Of a DNA stretch of 64,000 nt, positions 45,906 to 53,742 are shown in pieces. A model generated the notes under the pieces. It was given only the letters and a program-made list of their open reading frames with translations, was not told the origin of the DNA and ran no database searches. Source of the DNA: Bin80 sp026708685 (GTDB lineage Bacteria; Bacteroidota; Rhodothermia; Rhodothermales; Bin80); contig OZ241742.1 in assembly GCA_965200955.1 (NCBI GenBank), forward strand, positions 1,550,001 to 1,614,000. Direction: 5' to 3'. Numbering within the stretch: position 1 is the first letter of the stretch; each line of letters starts with the position of its first letter. Both the position numbers and the translations under genes were made by a program.

Positions 45906-46633
45906 TAGTTAAGGATTGAACTTTGCAAAGGTAGATAGTTACTAATTTTGGTGAGGTATTTGACGATGAAGTAGATCCAATGTTCCCATGTGATGGATTC
46001 ATGTTAATGTAAGGGATGAACTCAAAAGTGTGTATCAAATCAAAATAGTCTCACTTGAACGTAGAATGACAGAGGCATACCAGATTTTGAAGAAGTCCAA
46101 ACGGGAGACAGAGATTACGGGATTGGGAACGTATCACCCAGGCAGCTGGCCCCCTGACATGAAAATACACTAAGCAGAGATTACCATGGTGGGTGTGTGC
46201 TTGTAACTACCGTTAGCGAGGTGGATTCATTGGTCATGGTATCGTGCTTGGATGTAGCATTCACGCCGTATGAGAATCGGCCCAGAACCCTCATGTTGTT
46301 CAGGCCTTGAAAAATGGCCACTGTCTTTGTTAGAAATAATCATAGGCGGATTGGAGAAGACTGGGACGCTAGAAAACCTACCGTGAAGAATATCCATGTG
46401 ATCGTTTACATCAGAAACAATGGGTGCTCCTGCACCTCTGGGGTGAACTCTACATATTGGACGGGATTCTCCCATCTGTACCCCCATGAAATATGGTCAA
46501 AAATGATATTTCTTTACGATATACATGAGCCTTTTGCAAAACCTCTCAGTCAACTCTAAAAAAATACGTCACAGGTGCTTCAGAGTAATATTTCTACGAA
46601 AAATCTGAGGTTTTGCAAACACCTCAAATGATT
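45906..46633. other. Gene-poor region at the ccm operon junction
   Basis: About 730 bp between the methyltransferase start and the ccmC stop. It carries copy C of the 98-bp element (46527-46625), ending 8 bp from the ccmC stop. Open frames at 46227-46487 (minus) and 46314-46559 (plus) overlap each other and show no family sequence. Together with the methyltransferase gene it separates ccmC from ccmD. Confidence 0.55.
46527..46625. repeat. 98-bp inverted-repeat element, copy C
   Basis: The left end GAGCCTTTTGCAAAACCTC is identical to that of copy B, and the right end GAGGTTTTGCAAACACCTC is identical too. The interior shares AGTCAACTC, AGGTGCTTCAG and TAATATTTC blocks with A or B. Total 99 bp. 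It lies between ccmC and the inserted methyltransferase gene. With copies A and B 19.5 kb away it shows that the element is dispersed in the chromosome. Confidence 0.78.
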
Positions 46634-47338
46634 CTATTGCATCTTTTTCAGGGTAAGTGAGACGCGGGATAACCGCACGCGTTGCGTATATAAAATCCAT
46701 CCGATCCCGATAAAGCCAAGTACAGCGGGATAGAAGACAATACGCATCATAGGATCCGTAATATCACTGAATGCTGGGTTTCCTTCGGCACCTGGGTGTA
46801 AACTTTCAAGTTGACGCGGAAGAACATAGAGCAAAAATGGAACGGTCACAAAGGCAAATAAATTATACACTGCGGCAATGCGAGCACGTTGATGGGGGTC
46901 ATCAATGGCACTGCGAAGTGCAAAATAAGCTCCATAGATACATACTTGAACAGCTGCCATTGATTGCTTGGGATCAAAGTTCCACCAGAGATTGGTGCCT
47001 TCATACCAAGTAAACCTTGCCCACATGCTTCCAGTGGCGAGCCCTAAAAGTCCAAATACAATGGCGATTAACGCTGCGGCACTGGATCGAATATCACTTA
47101 GCTCGCTTTTCGTCCTTAAACACTGGAATGCATGAATGGCTGATAATGCGGTTAAGGTCATCATCGTGAACCACATTGGCACATGAAAATAAAGATTCCG
47201 TGCGGTATGTTCAAGCATTGGTACATTGGGGATGTTTAACCAAAGTCCACCGAAAGAAAATGCTCCAATAAGTATAACCGTCATCCAGATAATGACGCTG
47301 AGACGTATACTTTTGTAGTATTTAGGTTGGTACATCAT
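46634..47338 (-). CDS. ccmC: Heme exporter/handling protein CcmC
   Basis: 234 residues with six membrane helices. The tryptophan-rich heme motif is WARFTWYEGTNLWWNFDPKQ (about 108-127), and the conserved His residues are in NLYFHVPMW and in the loop before the last helix (ESLHPGAEG). It delivers heme to CcmE. I choose ATG 47338; a GTG at 47368 would extend the protein by ten residues and overlap the ccmB stop. It follows ccmB closely on the same strand. Its natural downstream partners ccmD and ccmE are 3.7 kb further, across an insertion. Confidence 0.9.
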   Translation of the reverse strand: MMYQPKYYKSIRLSVIIWMTVILIGAFSFGGLWLNIPNVPMLEHTARNLYFHVPMWFTMMTLTALSAIHAFQCLRTKSELSDIRSSAAALIAIVFGLLGLATGSMWARFTWYEGTNLWWNFDPKQSMAAVQVCIYGAYFALRSAIDDPHQRARIAAVYNLFAFVTVPFLLYVLPRQLESLHPGAEGNPAFSDITDPMMRIVFYPAVLGFIGIGWILYTQRVRLSRVSLTLKKMQ

Positions 47339-47355
47339 GAAGAAAAGATAGAATT

Positions 47356-48060
47356 CTATTGGTCCCACACATAGTCAAAAAGGAGAATGGATGCTGCAAT
47401 GACGACTCCTGAAAAACTGATCATGGTGACTAAAGGTTCAATGGCAGTATTCCATGGATCTCCAATCATGGGCTGATCTACAAAACACAGGGTCGTGGCC
47501 TCAACGGCTGTCAGAAGTAAGGGCACCAAGAGTGGAAAAAGTAAGACTGGCAGGAGCGAACCGCCCCGAGCCGTCTTGGAGATGACTGCTGCCAATAGTG
47601 TTGTAGCTCCGGCAAGTCCGAGTGTTCCCAAGAAAATTACAAGGATAAATAGACTGGGCTGGGTTACATCCACTCCAACGAGAATGAGAAAAACTACTGA
47701 CGAAATACTGTTCGCACACAAAATAGTAAGAAAGCTGAAGAGCAGCTTCCCAATATAGACCATGAGTGCTTGGGTATGTAGCTTCAAGAAAATAACGGTT
47801 CCCCGTTCTTGTTCTGACAAGAAGGTCCGTCCTAATCCTAAAGATGCGGTAAATAGAATGATGATCCAGAGAAGACCCGCTTCAGCTTTTGGGTTTAAAT
47901 CATTCTGTCCCATTGCAAACAGTACAAGTAGTAGTGTACTTAAAACGAAGATGATAAGAGTGCCAAAAATCGATTTGTTTCGAAGTTCAAGTTTCAGATC
48001 CTTGCGTAGCACGGCCCATGCCCCACCAATCAAATGAGGTGGCTTGTCAGATGGATTCAT
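47356..48060 (-). CDS. ccmB: Heme exporter membrane protein CcmB
   Basis: 234 residues from ATG 48060 with six membrane helices. WAVLRKDLKLELRNK at the start and FLSEQERGTVIFLKLHTQAL then YIGKLLFS are CcmB signatures. It forms the ABC-type channel with CcmA and CcmC; no ccmA gene is in the window. The start lies 6 bp beyond the murB stop, so murB-ccmB-ccmC form one transcript. Confidence 0.9.
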   Translation of the reverse strand: MNPSDKPPHLIGGAWAVLRKDLKLELRNKSIFGTLIIFVLSTLLLVLFAMGQNDLNPKAEAGLLWIIILFTASLGLGRTFLSEQERGTVIFLKLHTQALMVYIGKLLFSFLTILCANSISSVVFLILVGVDVTQPSLFILVIFLGTLGLAGATTLLAAVISKTARGGSLLPVLLFPLLVPLLLTAVEATTLCFVDQPMIGDPWNTAIEPLVTMISFSGVVIAASILLFDYVWDQ

Positions 48061-48065
48061 GATGA

Positions 48066-49103
48066 TCAACGCATGGCTAACTCTTCGGCTGTAACTAACC
48101 CTTCTGGTCGCTCAAGGAAGACGGGATCTCCTTGTGTGGGTGGATCAAATTCTCCAACACATTCAATTTCGGTTTCCAAATGATAACCCGTTTGGTGTGC
48201 TACCTGCTCTTGAATATACGTGATAAGGGACTGGAGATCAGCAGCAGTTCCATGGCCTTGATTGACGATAATATTAGCATGACGGTGTGTGACCACCATT
48301 CCGCCAATACTTGCTCCTTTCAGGTCGCATTCGTCAATGAGGCGACCTGCTCCAATCCCTTCAATCTTTTTGAAGATTGATCCAACACTGGGTTCTGTGT
48401 GTAGATCAGGGTGTCGTAATGCTCGCCACTCAAGATTTTCTTTCATGACGGTATGAATGGAAGTTTGAAGCTTTGTTTCAAGACGAAAACAGGCACGTAG
48501 CACGATATCATCGCGATGATGAAGAATGGATTGATCATAACCAAACTCAAAATAATCAATACCAACCCTTTTATATTCGTTTTCTTCGGTCAGCAGATCA
48601 GCAAACTCCAACACTTCCTCTATAAACATGGTACGCTCCCGCAATGGGGCAGGGGAGAGAAAGTGTAGGTTTTGCCACAATGCACCTCCAACCGTTGATG
48701 GAATTCCTACATAATGTTCCAGTCCGGACAATGAGTGGGAAGCAGTCAGTTCAATGAGATCGGGAAACATGATGGCTCCACTTTCTGCGGTCACCAGATG
48801 CTGGTCTATGGAGATATGATTGGCCATGTTTCGAATCACGAGTCCACGAAAGCCAGCATCTCCAATGATAATATTTGCTCCGCATCCCAACAGGAAGTAG
48901 GGAATTTCAAGTTTTCGGGCAGCTAATACCGCAGATTGGAGCGAGTCGGCAGAGTTGACTTCCACAAAAAAATCAGCTGGGCCACCAACCTTGATAGTCG
49001 TATAGGGAGCCAGCACAATGCCTTCCTTTACGACTGTCTGATGACCGATCCGATCTTCTAGAGATCGCTTCGTGTCAGAACCGTAACATTCATTCGCAAC
49101 CAT
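48066..49103 (-). CDS. murB: UDP-N-acetylenolpyruvoylglucosamine reductase
   Basis: 345 residues. FAD-binding motif YTTIKVGGPADFFVE, LGCGANIIIGDAGFRGLVIR and GIPSTVGGALWQN are typical; the catalytic Ser is in EPSVGSIFKK and the Glu near the end in TEIECVGEF. It makes UDP-MurNAc for peptidoglycan. The length, with a long middle domain (HFLSPAPLRERTMFIEEVLE), is like E. coli-type MurB. It is the first gene of the murB-ccmBC group and divergent from the SPFH gene, sharing a 60-bp upstream region. Confidence 0.93.
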   Translation of the reverse strand: MVANECYGSDTKRSLEDRIGHQTVVKEGIVLAPYTTIKVGGPADFFVEVNSADSLQSAVLAARKLEIPYFLLGCGANIIIGDAGFRGLVIRNMANHISIDQHLVTAESGAIMFPDLIELTASHSLSGLEHYVGIPSTVGGALWQNLHFLSPAPLRERTMFIEEVLEFADLLTEENEYKRVGIDYFEFGYDQSILHHRDDIVLRACFRLETKLQTSIHTVMKENLEWRALRHPDLHTEPSVGSIFKKIEGIGAGRLIDECDLKGASIGGMVVTHRHANIIVNQGHGTAADLQSLITYIQEQVAHQTGYHLETEIECVGEFDPPTQGDPVFLERPEGLVTAEELAMR

Positions 49104-49163
49104 TGAGGAAATGAATCGTTATATTTATGATCATTTTTCACCTAAATTAACTACAAACAGATT

Positions 49164-50003
49164 ATGAGCAGAAATTCGAATCTCCCTGATCTATCCCGTT
49201 TATTGACAAGGGGAGCTATACTCTTAGTTGTCGTACTTGTTGTTGGAGCGATGGCTGCAGGTTGTATGACCACAACCTTGATTTCAGGGGAGGCAGGTGT
49301 CCGTTATTCTCCATTTGGTGGTACGCTTCTTGATAACACCTATGGAGAGGGGCTAAAAATACATCCACCATGGGTCAATGTGATCAAGTATGATGTTCGC
49401 GTGCAAGAGCGGCTAGAAAACATGGAAGCTCTCTCGTCAAATGGTTTATCCATAGGAACAGATATTTCCGTCCGGTGGCGCCCCAGTGAAGAAACGCTGC
49501 CGTTTCTTCATGTCAACTATGGTGTTGATTATTTCCGGAAACTCATTGGTCCTGAATTGCGGAGTGTTGTTCGTGAAGTGATTGGACAATTTACTCCCGA
49601 AGAACTCTACTCTACCCGCAGAACTGAATTGCAGGATCAGATCTTTGAACTTGTCAAGGAAAGTGTTGAGGCTGAGCATGTCATCATTGAAGCCATCCTC
49701 ATCCGAGATGTTCGTCTGCCCGACCAGATTCGTGTGGCCATTGAGAACAAACTCAAGGAGGAACAGGAGGCAGAGCGCTATGAGTTTACCATTGAGAAGG
49801 AGCGTCTTGAAGCAGAGCGTAAGCGAATTGAGGCTGAGGGTCAGGCCGCTTATCAGCAGATCATTACTGCGAGTCTATCCTCACAATTTTTACGTTTCAA
49901 GGGAATTGAGGCAACCGAGCAGCTTGCAAATTCTCCGAACAGCAAAACGGTGATCGTGGGTGGGGGAGATGATGGGCTACCCTTGATTCTCGGAGGACAA
50001 TAA
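49164..50003 (+). CDS. SPFH/prohibitin-family protein with lipoprotein-like N-terminus
   Basis: 279 residues. The N-terminal membrane helix (GAILLVVVLVVGAMAAGCMT) ends in AAGC, which fits a lipobox. The SPFH domain follows (about 38-190; GVRYSPFGGTLLDNTYGEGL; GTDISVRWRPSEETL), then a charged coiled coil (about 190-230; KERLEAERKRIEAEGQAA). This is the prohibitin layout. Such proteins form membrane-bound rings that scaffold proteases or lipid domains. It stands alone, divergent from murB, and is followed by a strong hairpin at 50082. Confidence 0.86.
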   Translation: MSRNSNLPDLSRLLTRGAILLVVVLVVGAMAAGCMTTTLISGEAGVRYSPFGGTLLDNTYGEGLKIHPPWVNVIKYDVRVQERLENMEALSSNGLSIGTDISVRWRPSEETLPFLHVNYGVDYFRKLIGPELRSVVREVIGQFTPEELYSTRRTELQDQIFELVKESVEAEHVIIEAILIRDVRLPDQIRVAIENKLKEEQEAERYEFTIEKERLEAERKRIEAEGQAAYQQIITASLSSQFLRFKGIEATEQLANSPNSKTVIVGGGDDGLPLILGGQ

Positions 50004-50370
50004 CGACCCAGTAGTGTTCATCAGATACGCCATCATTTTGATCTCCGAACCCATTTGATTGCATCTGAAACGAGCATATTGACCGGTGCACTTCATCTTC
50101 GTGGATGAAGTGCACTGGTTGTCCTCATCCTCAATCCCGACTTCAATTCATGATCCAAGAGAAGATCATTTGAATCCTACGTCGTTGACAGGATCTCTTT
50201 GATTGGCACTACTCCTTCAACAGAAGTCTACGACTCCATCTATGTCATGGGGGAATTTTCACGATTCTCTGGGGATCATTTTGAGATGAGTAGCTGATGC
50301 TTTCGATGGTATTATCACGTTGATCATAGGATGATGAGTCTTCATTTTTTGGAAGATATGATCTGAAACC
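50004..50370. other. Intergenic region with terminator
   Basis: About 365 bp between the SPFH gene and the EcoRI-type methyltransferase gene. It contains the terminator-like hairpin at 50082-50119. The remaining 250 bp up to the methyltransferase should contain its promoter and any operator for a controller; no controller gene was found. Confidence 0.45.
50082..50119 (+). terminator. Strong hairpin after the SPFH gene
   Basis: ACCGGTGCACTTCATC and GATGAAGTGCACTGGT pair 15 of 16 bases (one G-T) around a six-base loop (TTCGTG). It lies 80 bp after the SPFH stop. The following bases (TGTCCTC) are only weakly U-rich, so termination efficiency is uncertain, but the stem is the strongest seen in the window. 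Confidence 0.72.
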
Positions 50371-51399
50371 ATGGCACTCAATCAGAACCTGCATACCGCC
50401 AAGCGGGGTAAGAAGGATGAATTCTACACGCAGTTGCGTGACATAGAGAACGAACTGCGTCACTATAAGCACCACTTCAAAAACAAGGTGGTGTATTGTA
50501 ATTGTGATGATCCACGCGTAAGCAAATTCTTCTTTTATTTCTCGTATCAGTTTGAACACTTTGGTCTGAAACGCCTGATTGCTACATGCTACAAGAATCA
50601 GGAGCCAGATCTATTCTCACGGCATGATTCGGAGCAAGCCATCTACTTGGAATATCTTGGGGATCAGGATGGCAACCTCGTCCCAGATACCCACGAAATC
50701 ACCGTCAATCACCTACAGGGTGATGGGGATTTTCGGAGTGCGGAGTGCATTGAGCTGTTAAAGCAGGCAGATATTGTAGTGACCAATCCACCGTTTTCAC
50801 TGTTTCGAGAATATGTTGCTCAACTCATGGAATACGATAAGAAGTTTTTGATCATTGGAAATCAGAATGCGATCACCTATAAAGAGATCTTTCCTTTGAT
50901 CAAAGATAACTTGCTATGGTTGGGTTATGGGACAGGTGGTCGTGATATGCTTTTTGACGTACCCGAAGAGTATGCCCGAGAGTTGGTTGAAACAAAAAAA
51001 GAAGGCAGTGCCTACCGAATTGTGGATGGGGCTGTGAAGGGAAGATTAGGGAATGCGTGCTGGTTCACGAACCTGTCTCACGACAAGCGTAACGAGAAAT
51101 TGATTCTCTACAGACAGTATTCCCCTGAGATGTATCCGCATTATGACAACTACGATGCGATTGAAGTCAGCAAGACGAAAAATATTCCAGAGGACTGGAG
51201 TGGTGCAATGGGGGTACCCATCACGTTTTTGGATAAGTACAATCCTGATCAGTTTGAGATTTTAGACGCGAATGACATTCGTCTCCGTGATTCGATTCCA
51301 AGAAAGCCTCATGGATTAATCAAGGATTCGCATGGGACTCATCCGAATAGAGCCCGCCCCGTGTATGCCCGCGTGATCATTCGAAACAAACTACTATAA
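50371..51399 (+). CDS. EcoRI-type adenine-specific DNA methyltransferase
   Basis: 342 residues. The N-terminus NQNLHTAKRGKKDEFYTQLR then VVYCNCDDPRVSKF is the signature of the EcoRI methyltransferase family. The catalytic motif is VVTNPPFSLFREYV (about 134-147), and the SAM-binding sequence is unusual for the family, as expected. It methylates adenine N6, possibly at GAATTC-like sites, but specificity cannot be read. Three bases separate its stop from the DUF262-HNH gene, so they are a pair. Confidence 0.9.
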   Translation: MALNQNLHTAKRGKKDEFYTQLRDIENELRHYKHHFKNKVVYCNCDDPRVSKFFFYFSYQFEHFGLKRLIATCYKNQEPDLFSRHDSEQAIYLEYLGDQDGNLVPDTHEITVNHLQGDGDFRSAECIELLKQADIVVTNPPFSLFREYVAQLMEYDKKFLIIGNQNAITYKEIFPLIKDNLLWLGYGTGGRDMLFDVPEEYARELVETKKEGSAYRIVDGAVKGRLGNACWFTNLSHDKRNEKLILYRQYSPEMYPHYDNYDAIEVSKTKNIPEDWSGAMGVPITFLDKYNPDQFEILDANDIRLRDSIPRKPHGLIKDSHGTHPNRARPVYARVIIRNKLL

Positions 51400-51402
51400 A
51401 CC

Positions 51403-52485
51403 ATGGATGTCATATTTCGGAGTGTTACCATACGCGATTTGGTTGAGGGTTACATAGATAACCGAGAAGGTGGCGTGGTGGGCTACGGGGAAAGACTGGA
51501 TATTCGCCCTCCCTATCAGAGGGAGTTCGTCTATAAAGACAAGCAACGGGAAGCTGTAATTCGATCCATCAATCATGGATTCCCCCTGAATGTGATGTAT
51601 TGGGCCAATAATGGAGGCGATACCTACGAAGTCATTGATGGTCAGCAAAGGACAATATCCATTGGACAATATGTGAATGGGGATTTCTCCGTAGACGACC
51701 TATATTATCACAATTTACCCAGAGACAAACAAGATCTGATCCTGAATTATACATTGATGATCTATGTCTGCACAGGTACTGAAAGTGAGAAATTGGACTG
51801 GTTCAGAACAGTGAATATTGCGGGGGAAAGACTGACCAATCAGGAACTTCTGAATGCTGTCTATTCGGGATCTTGGGTATCCGATGCGAGGCGATATTTC
51901 AGCAAAACAGCAGGACCAGCATATGAGATTGGATCTGATCATATGAAGGGAAATCCTATACGCCAAGACTACCTAGAAACGGTTCTAAAATGGATTAGTG
52001 ATGGAGAAATTGAAGACTACATGGGGCGGCATCAACATGATGCGAATGCTCAACAGCTTTGGGAATACTTCAAATCGGTCATGGTGTGGGTCAAATCATG
52101 CTTCAAAACTCGCCCAAGGCTCATGCGAGGTGTGGACTGGGGCCGCCTCTATAATGAGCATAAAGATGTATCCATTGACCGTAATGTCGTGGAGCAGGAG
52201 ATCCAAAGACTCATTGAAGATGAAGATGTAACCAAGCAACAAGGGATATATGAATATATTTTCACCCGTGATGAGAGACATCTCAACATTCGATCCTTTC
52301 CGAAAGCCGTAAAACAACGGGTGTACGAGCGTCAAGGGGGGAGATGTGCTGAATGTGGTGAAGAATTTCCGATGTCGGAGATGGAAGCGGATCATATTAC
52401 TCCATGGAGAGAAGGAGGTAAAACTGAAGAGAGTAACTGCCAAATGCTCCACAAGAGATATAACCGACGCAAAGGAGCAAGATAA
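51403..52485 (+). CDS. DUF262 protein with C-terminal HNH nuclease domain
   Basis: 360 residues. The DUF262 domain (about 10-190) has the family motif EVIDGQQRTISI (about 84-95) and an RPPYQREFV start. The C-terminus is an HNH domain: GGRCAECGEEFPMSEMEADH (about 316-335), ITPWREGGKTEESNCQML. DUF262 proteins such as GmrS/GmrD and BrxU cut foreign or modified DNA using the DGQQR site and HNH domains. Directly downstream of an EcoRI-type methyltransferase, it is probably the restriction partner, although EcoRI endonuclease itself is unrelated. The last part (HKRYNRRKGAR) has His where relatives often have Cys. Confidence 0.85.
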   Translation: MDVIFRSVTIRDLVEGYIDNREGGVVGYGERLDIRPPYQREFVYKDKQREAVIRSINHGFPLNVMYWANNGGDTYEVIDGQQRTISIGQYVNGDFSVDDLYYHNLPRDKQDLILNYTLMIYVCTGTESEKLDWFRTVNIAGERLTNQELLNAVYSGSWVSDARRYFSKTAGPAYEIGSDHMKGNPIRQDYLETVLKWISDGEIEDYMGRHQHDANAQQLWEYFKSVMVWVKSCFKTRPRLMRGVDWGRLYNEHKDVSIDRNVVEQEIQRLIEDEDVTKQQGIYEYIFTRDERHLNIRSFPKAVKQRVYERQGGRCAECGEEFPMSEMEADHITPWREGGKTEESNCQMLHKRYNRRKGAR

Positions 52486-52818
52486 TTTGGAGTCATTTTT
52501 GAGTCGATTATTAACCAAATTTGGTATGCATTGATCACTGTTTATGCTTTAGCCTTTATCTTTCTGGTATTCCATTTATTAGGATAGGTCGCTTGGTTTT
52601 GATACTATTGTATATAAGTCTACCAGACGATAGATACAAACTATATCCGAACAAATCTGTAGATTTCACCCAAATGACGAATGGGAGTCATGATCTAATC
52701 ATTAATCTTGTCAGTATTTTGATCAATCAAAACACACCCAATGGATCCTAATAATCATTCAACTCTTCTCATTTTTTCTGTTATTTGATCTCACCGTATA
52801 AAGAATGGAAGTAAAACA
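52486..52818. other. Intergenic region, nothing recognised
   Basis: About 330 bp, strongly AT-rich, between the DUF262 gene and ispE. There is a 12-bp palindrome (ACCAAATTTGGT, near 52514) just after the DUF262 stop and no recognisable gene. The ispE promoter should be in the last 100 bp. Confidence 0.4.
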
Positions 52819-53682
52819 ATGTTAGAGTCTACTGCACCAGCAAAAATTAATTTTGGTCTTCACATTCTGCGAAGGCGAAACGACGGGTTTCACGATCTCA
52901 GCACCGTGTTTCATCCGCTGGAATGGGTAGATACTCTCACAGCAACTCATGCAGATCAAATCACCATGACCTGCACCGATCCATCACTCTCATGCGGAGA
53001 CGATAATCTTGTCATTCGTGCGGCAAAGTTACTGAAGGATACCGTTGGAACTCATAGGGGAGCATTGATTCACTTGGATAAGAATCTACCCCATGGTGCT
53101 GGACTTGGTGGTGGATCAAGTGATGCGGCAACGACCCTTAACTTATTGATGGATCTCTGGGAAATAGATAAACCCTCTCTGAAGCTTGAATCTCTTGCAT
53201 TGGAACTGGGGTCTGATGTTCCGTTCTTTCTTTATCAGGACACGGCGTATGCGGAAGGAAGGGGGGAATTATTGACCCCACTTAAAGAGTATCGGTTTCC
53301 CTATACTTTGGTATTGATTGTTCATCCGATTCATATTTCGACGGCTTGGGCATTTCAACAGATTCAACCTTTTGAAGCGAATCGTCCAAACTTGATGGAG
53401 ACAGTCAGATCCAACGATTTGGATCGGTGGAAGAGGGAGTTAGTCAATGATTTTGAAGAACCCGTTTTTTCTAGCTTTCCTATCCTAAGAGATACAAAAT
53501 CCTTTTTGATGAAAAATGGTGCAGGATTTGCCTCTCTGTCGGGATCTGGTTCTGGGATGTTTGGCGTGTTTGAATCACATCAAGATGCTTTGCAGGTGAT
53601 AAAGATCACATCCGAATGGAATTGTAGCACATGGTGTCAACCTCCTACTGACGAAGAGAGTCGAGAAGAAGTTGTAAAGTGA
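52819..53682 (+). CDS. ispE: 4-diphosphocytidyl-2-C-methyl-D-erythritol kinase
   Basis: 287 residues, GHMP kinase fold. The start APAKINFGLHILRRRNDGFH, the ATP loop LPHGAGLGGGSSDAA (about 94-108) and the SGSGSGMFGVF motif near the end are all conserved. It phosphorylates CDP-ME in the non-mevalonate isoprenoid route, the same pathway as ispG 8 kb downstream. It converges with the PBP1A gene. Confidence 0.95.
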   Translation: MLESTAPAKINFGLHILRRRNDGFHDLSTVFHPLEWVDTLTATHADQITMTCTDPSLSCGDDNLVIRAAKLLKDTVGTHRGALIHLDKNLPHGAGLGGGSSDAATTLNLLMDLWEIDKPSLKLESLALELGSDVPFFLYQDTAYAEGRGELLTPLKEYRFPYTLVLIVHPIHISTAWAFQQIQPFEANRPNLMETVRSNDLDRWKRELVNDFEEPVFSSFPILRDTKSFLMKNGAGFASLSGSGSGMFGVFESHQDALQVIKITSEWNCSTWCQPPTDEESREEVVK

Positions 53683-53742
53683 TTCATGATACGCGTTCCA
53701 GAGAAATCGCCGTGGTGTATGACTGAATTTCAGAATCACCAG

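Noticed and set aside
46227..46559. Overlapping open frames between the methyltransferase and ccmC genes
   Set aside because: They lie on opposite strands over the same DNA, neither showing a recognisable domain.
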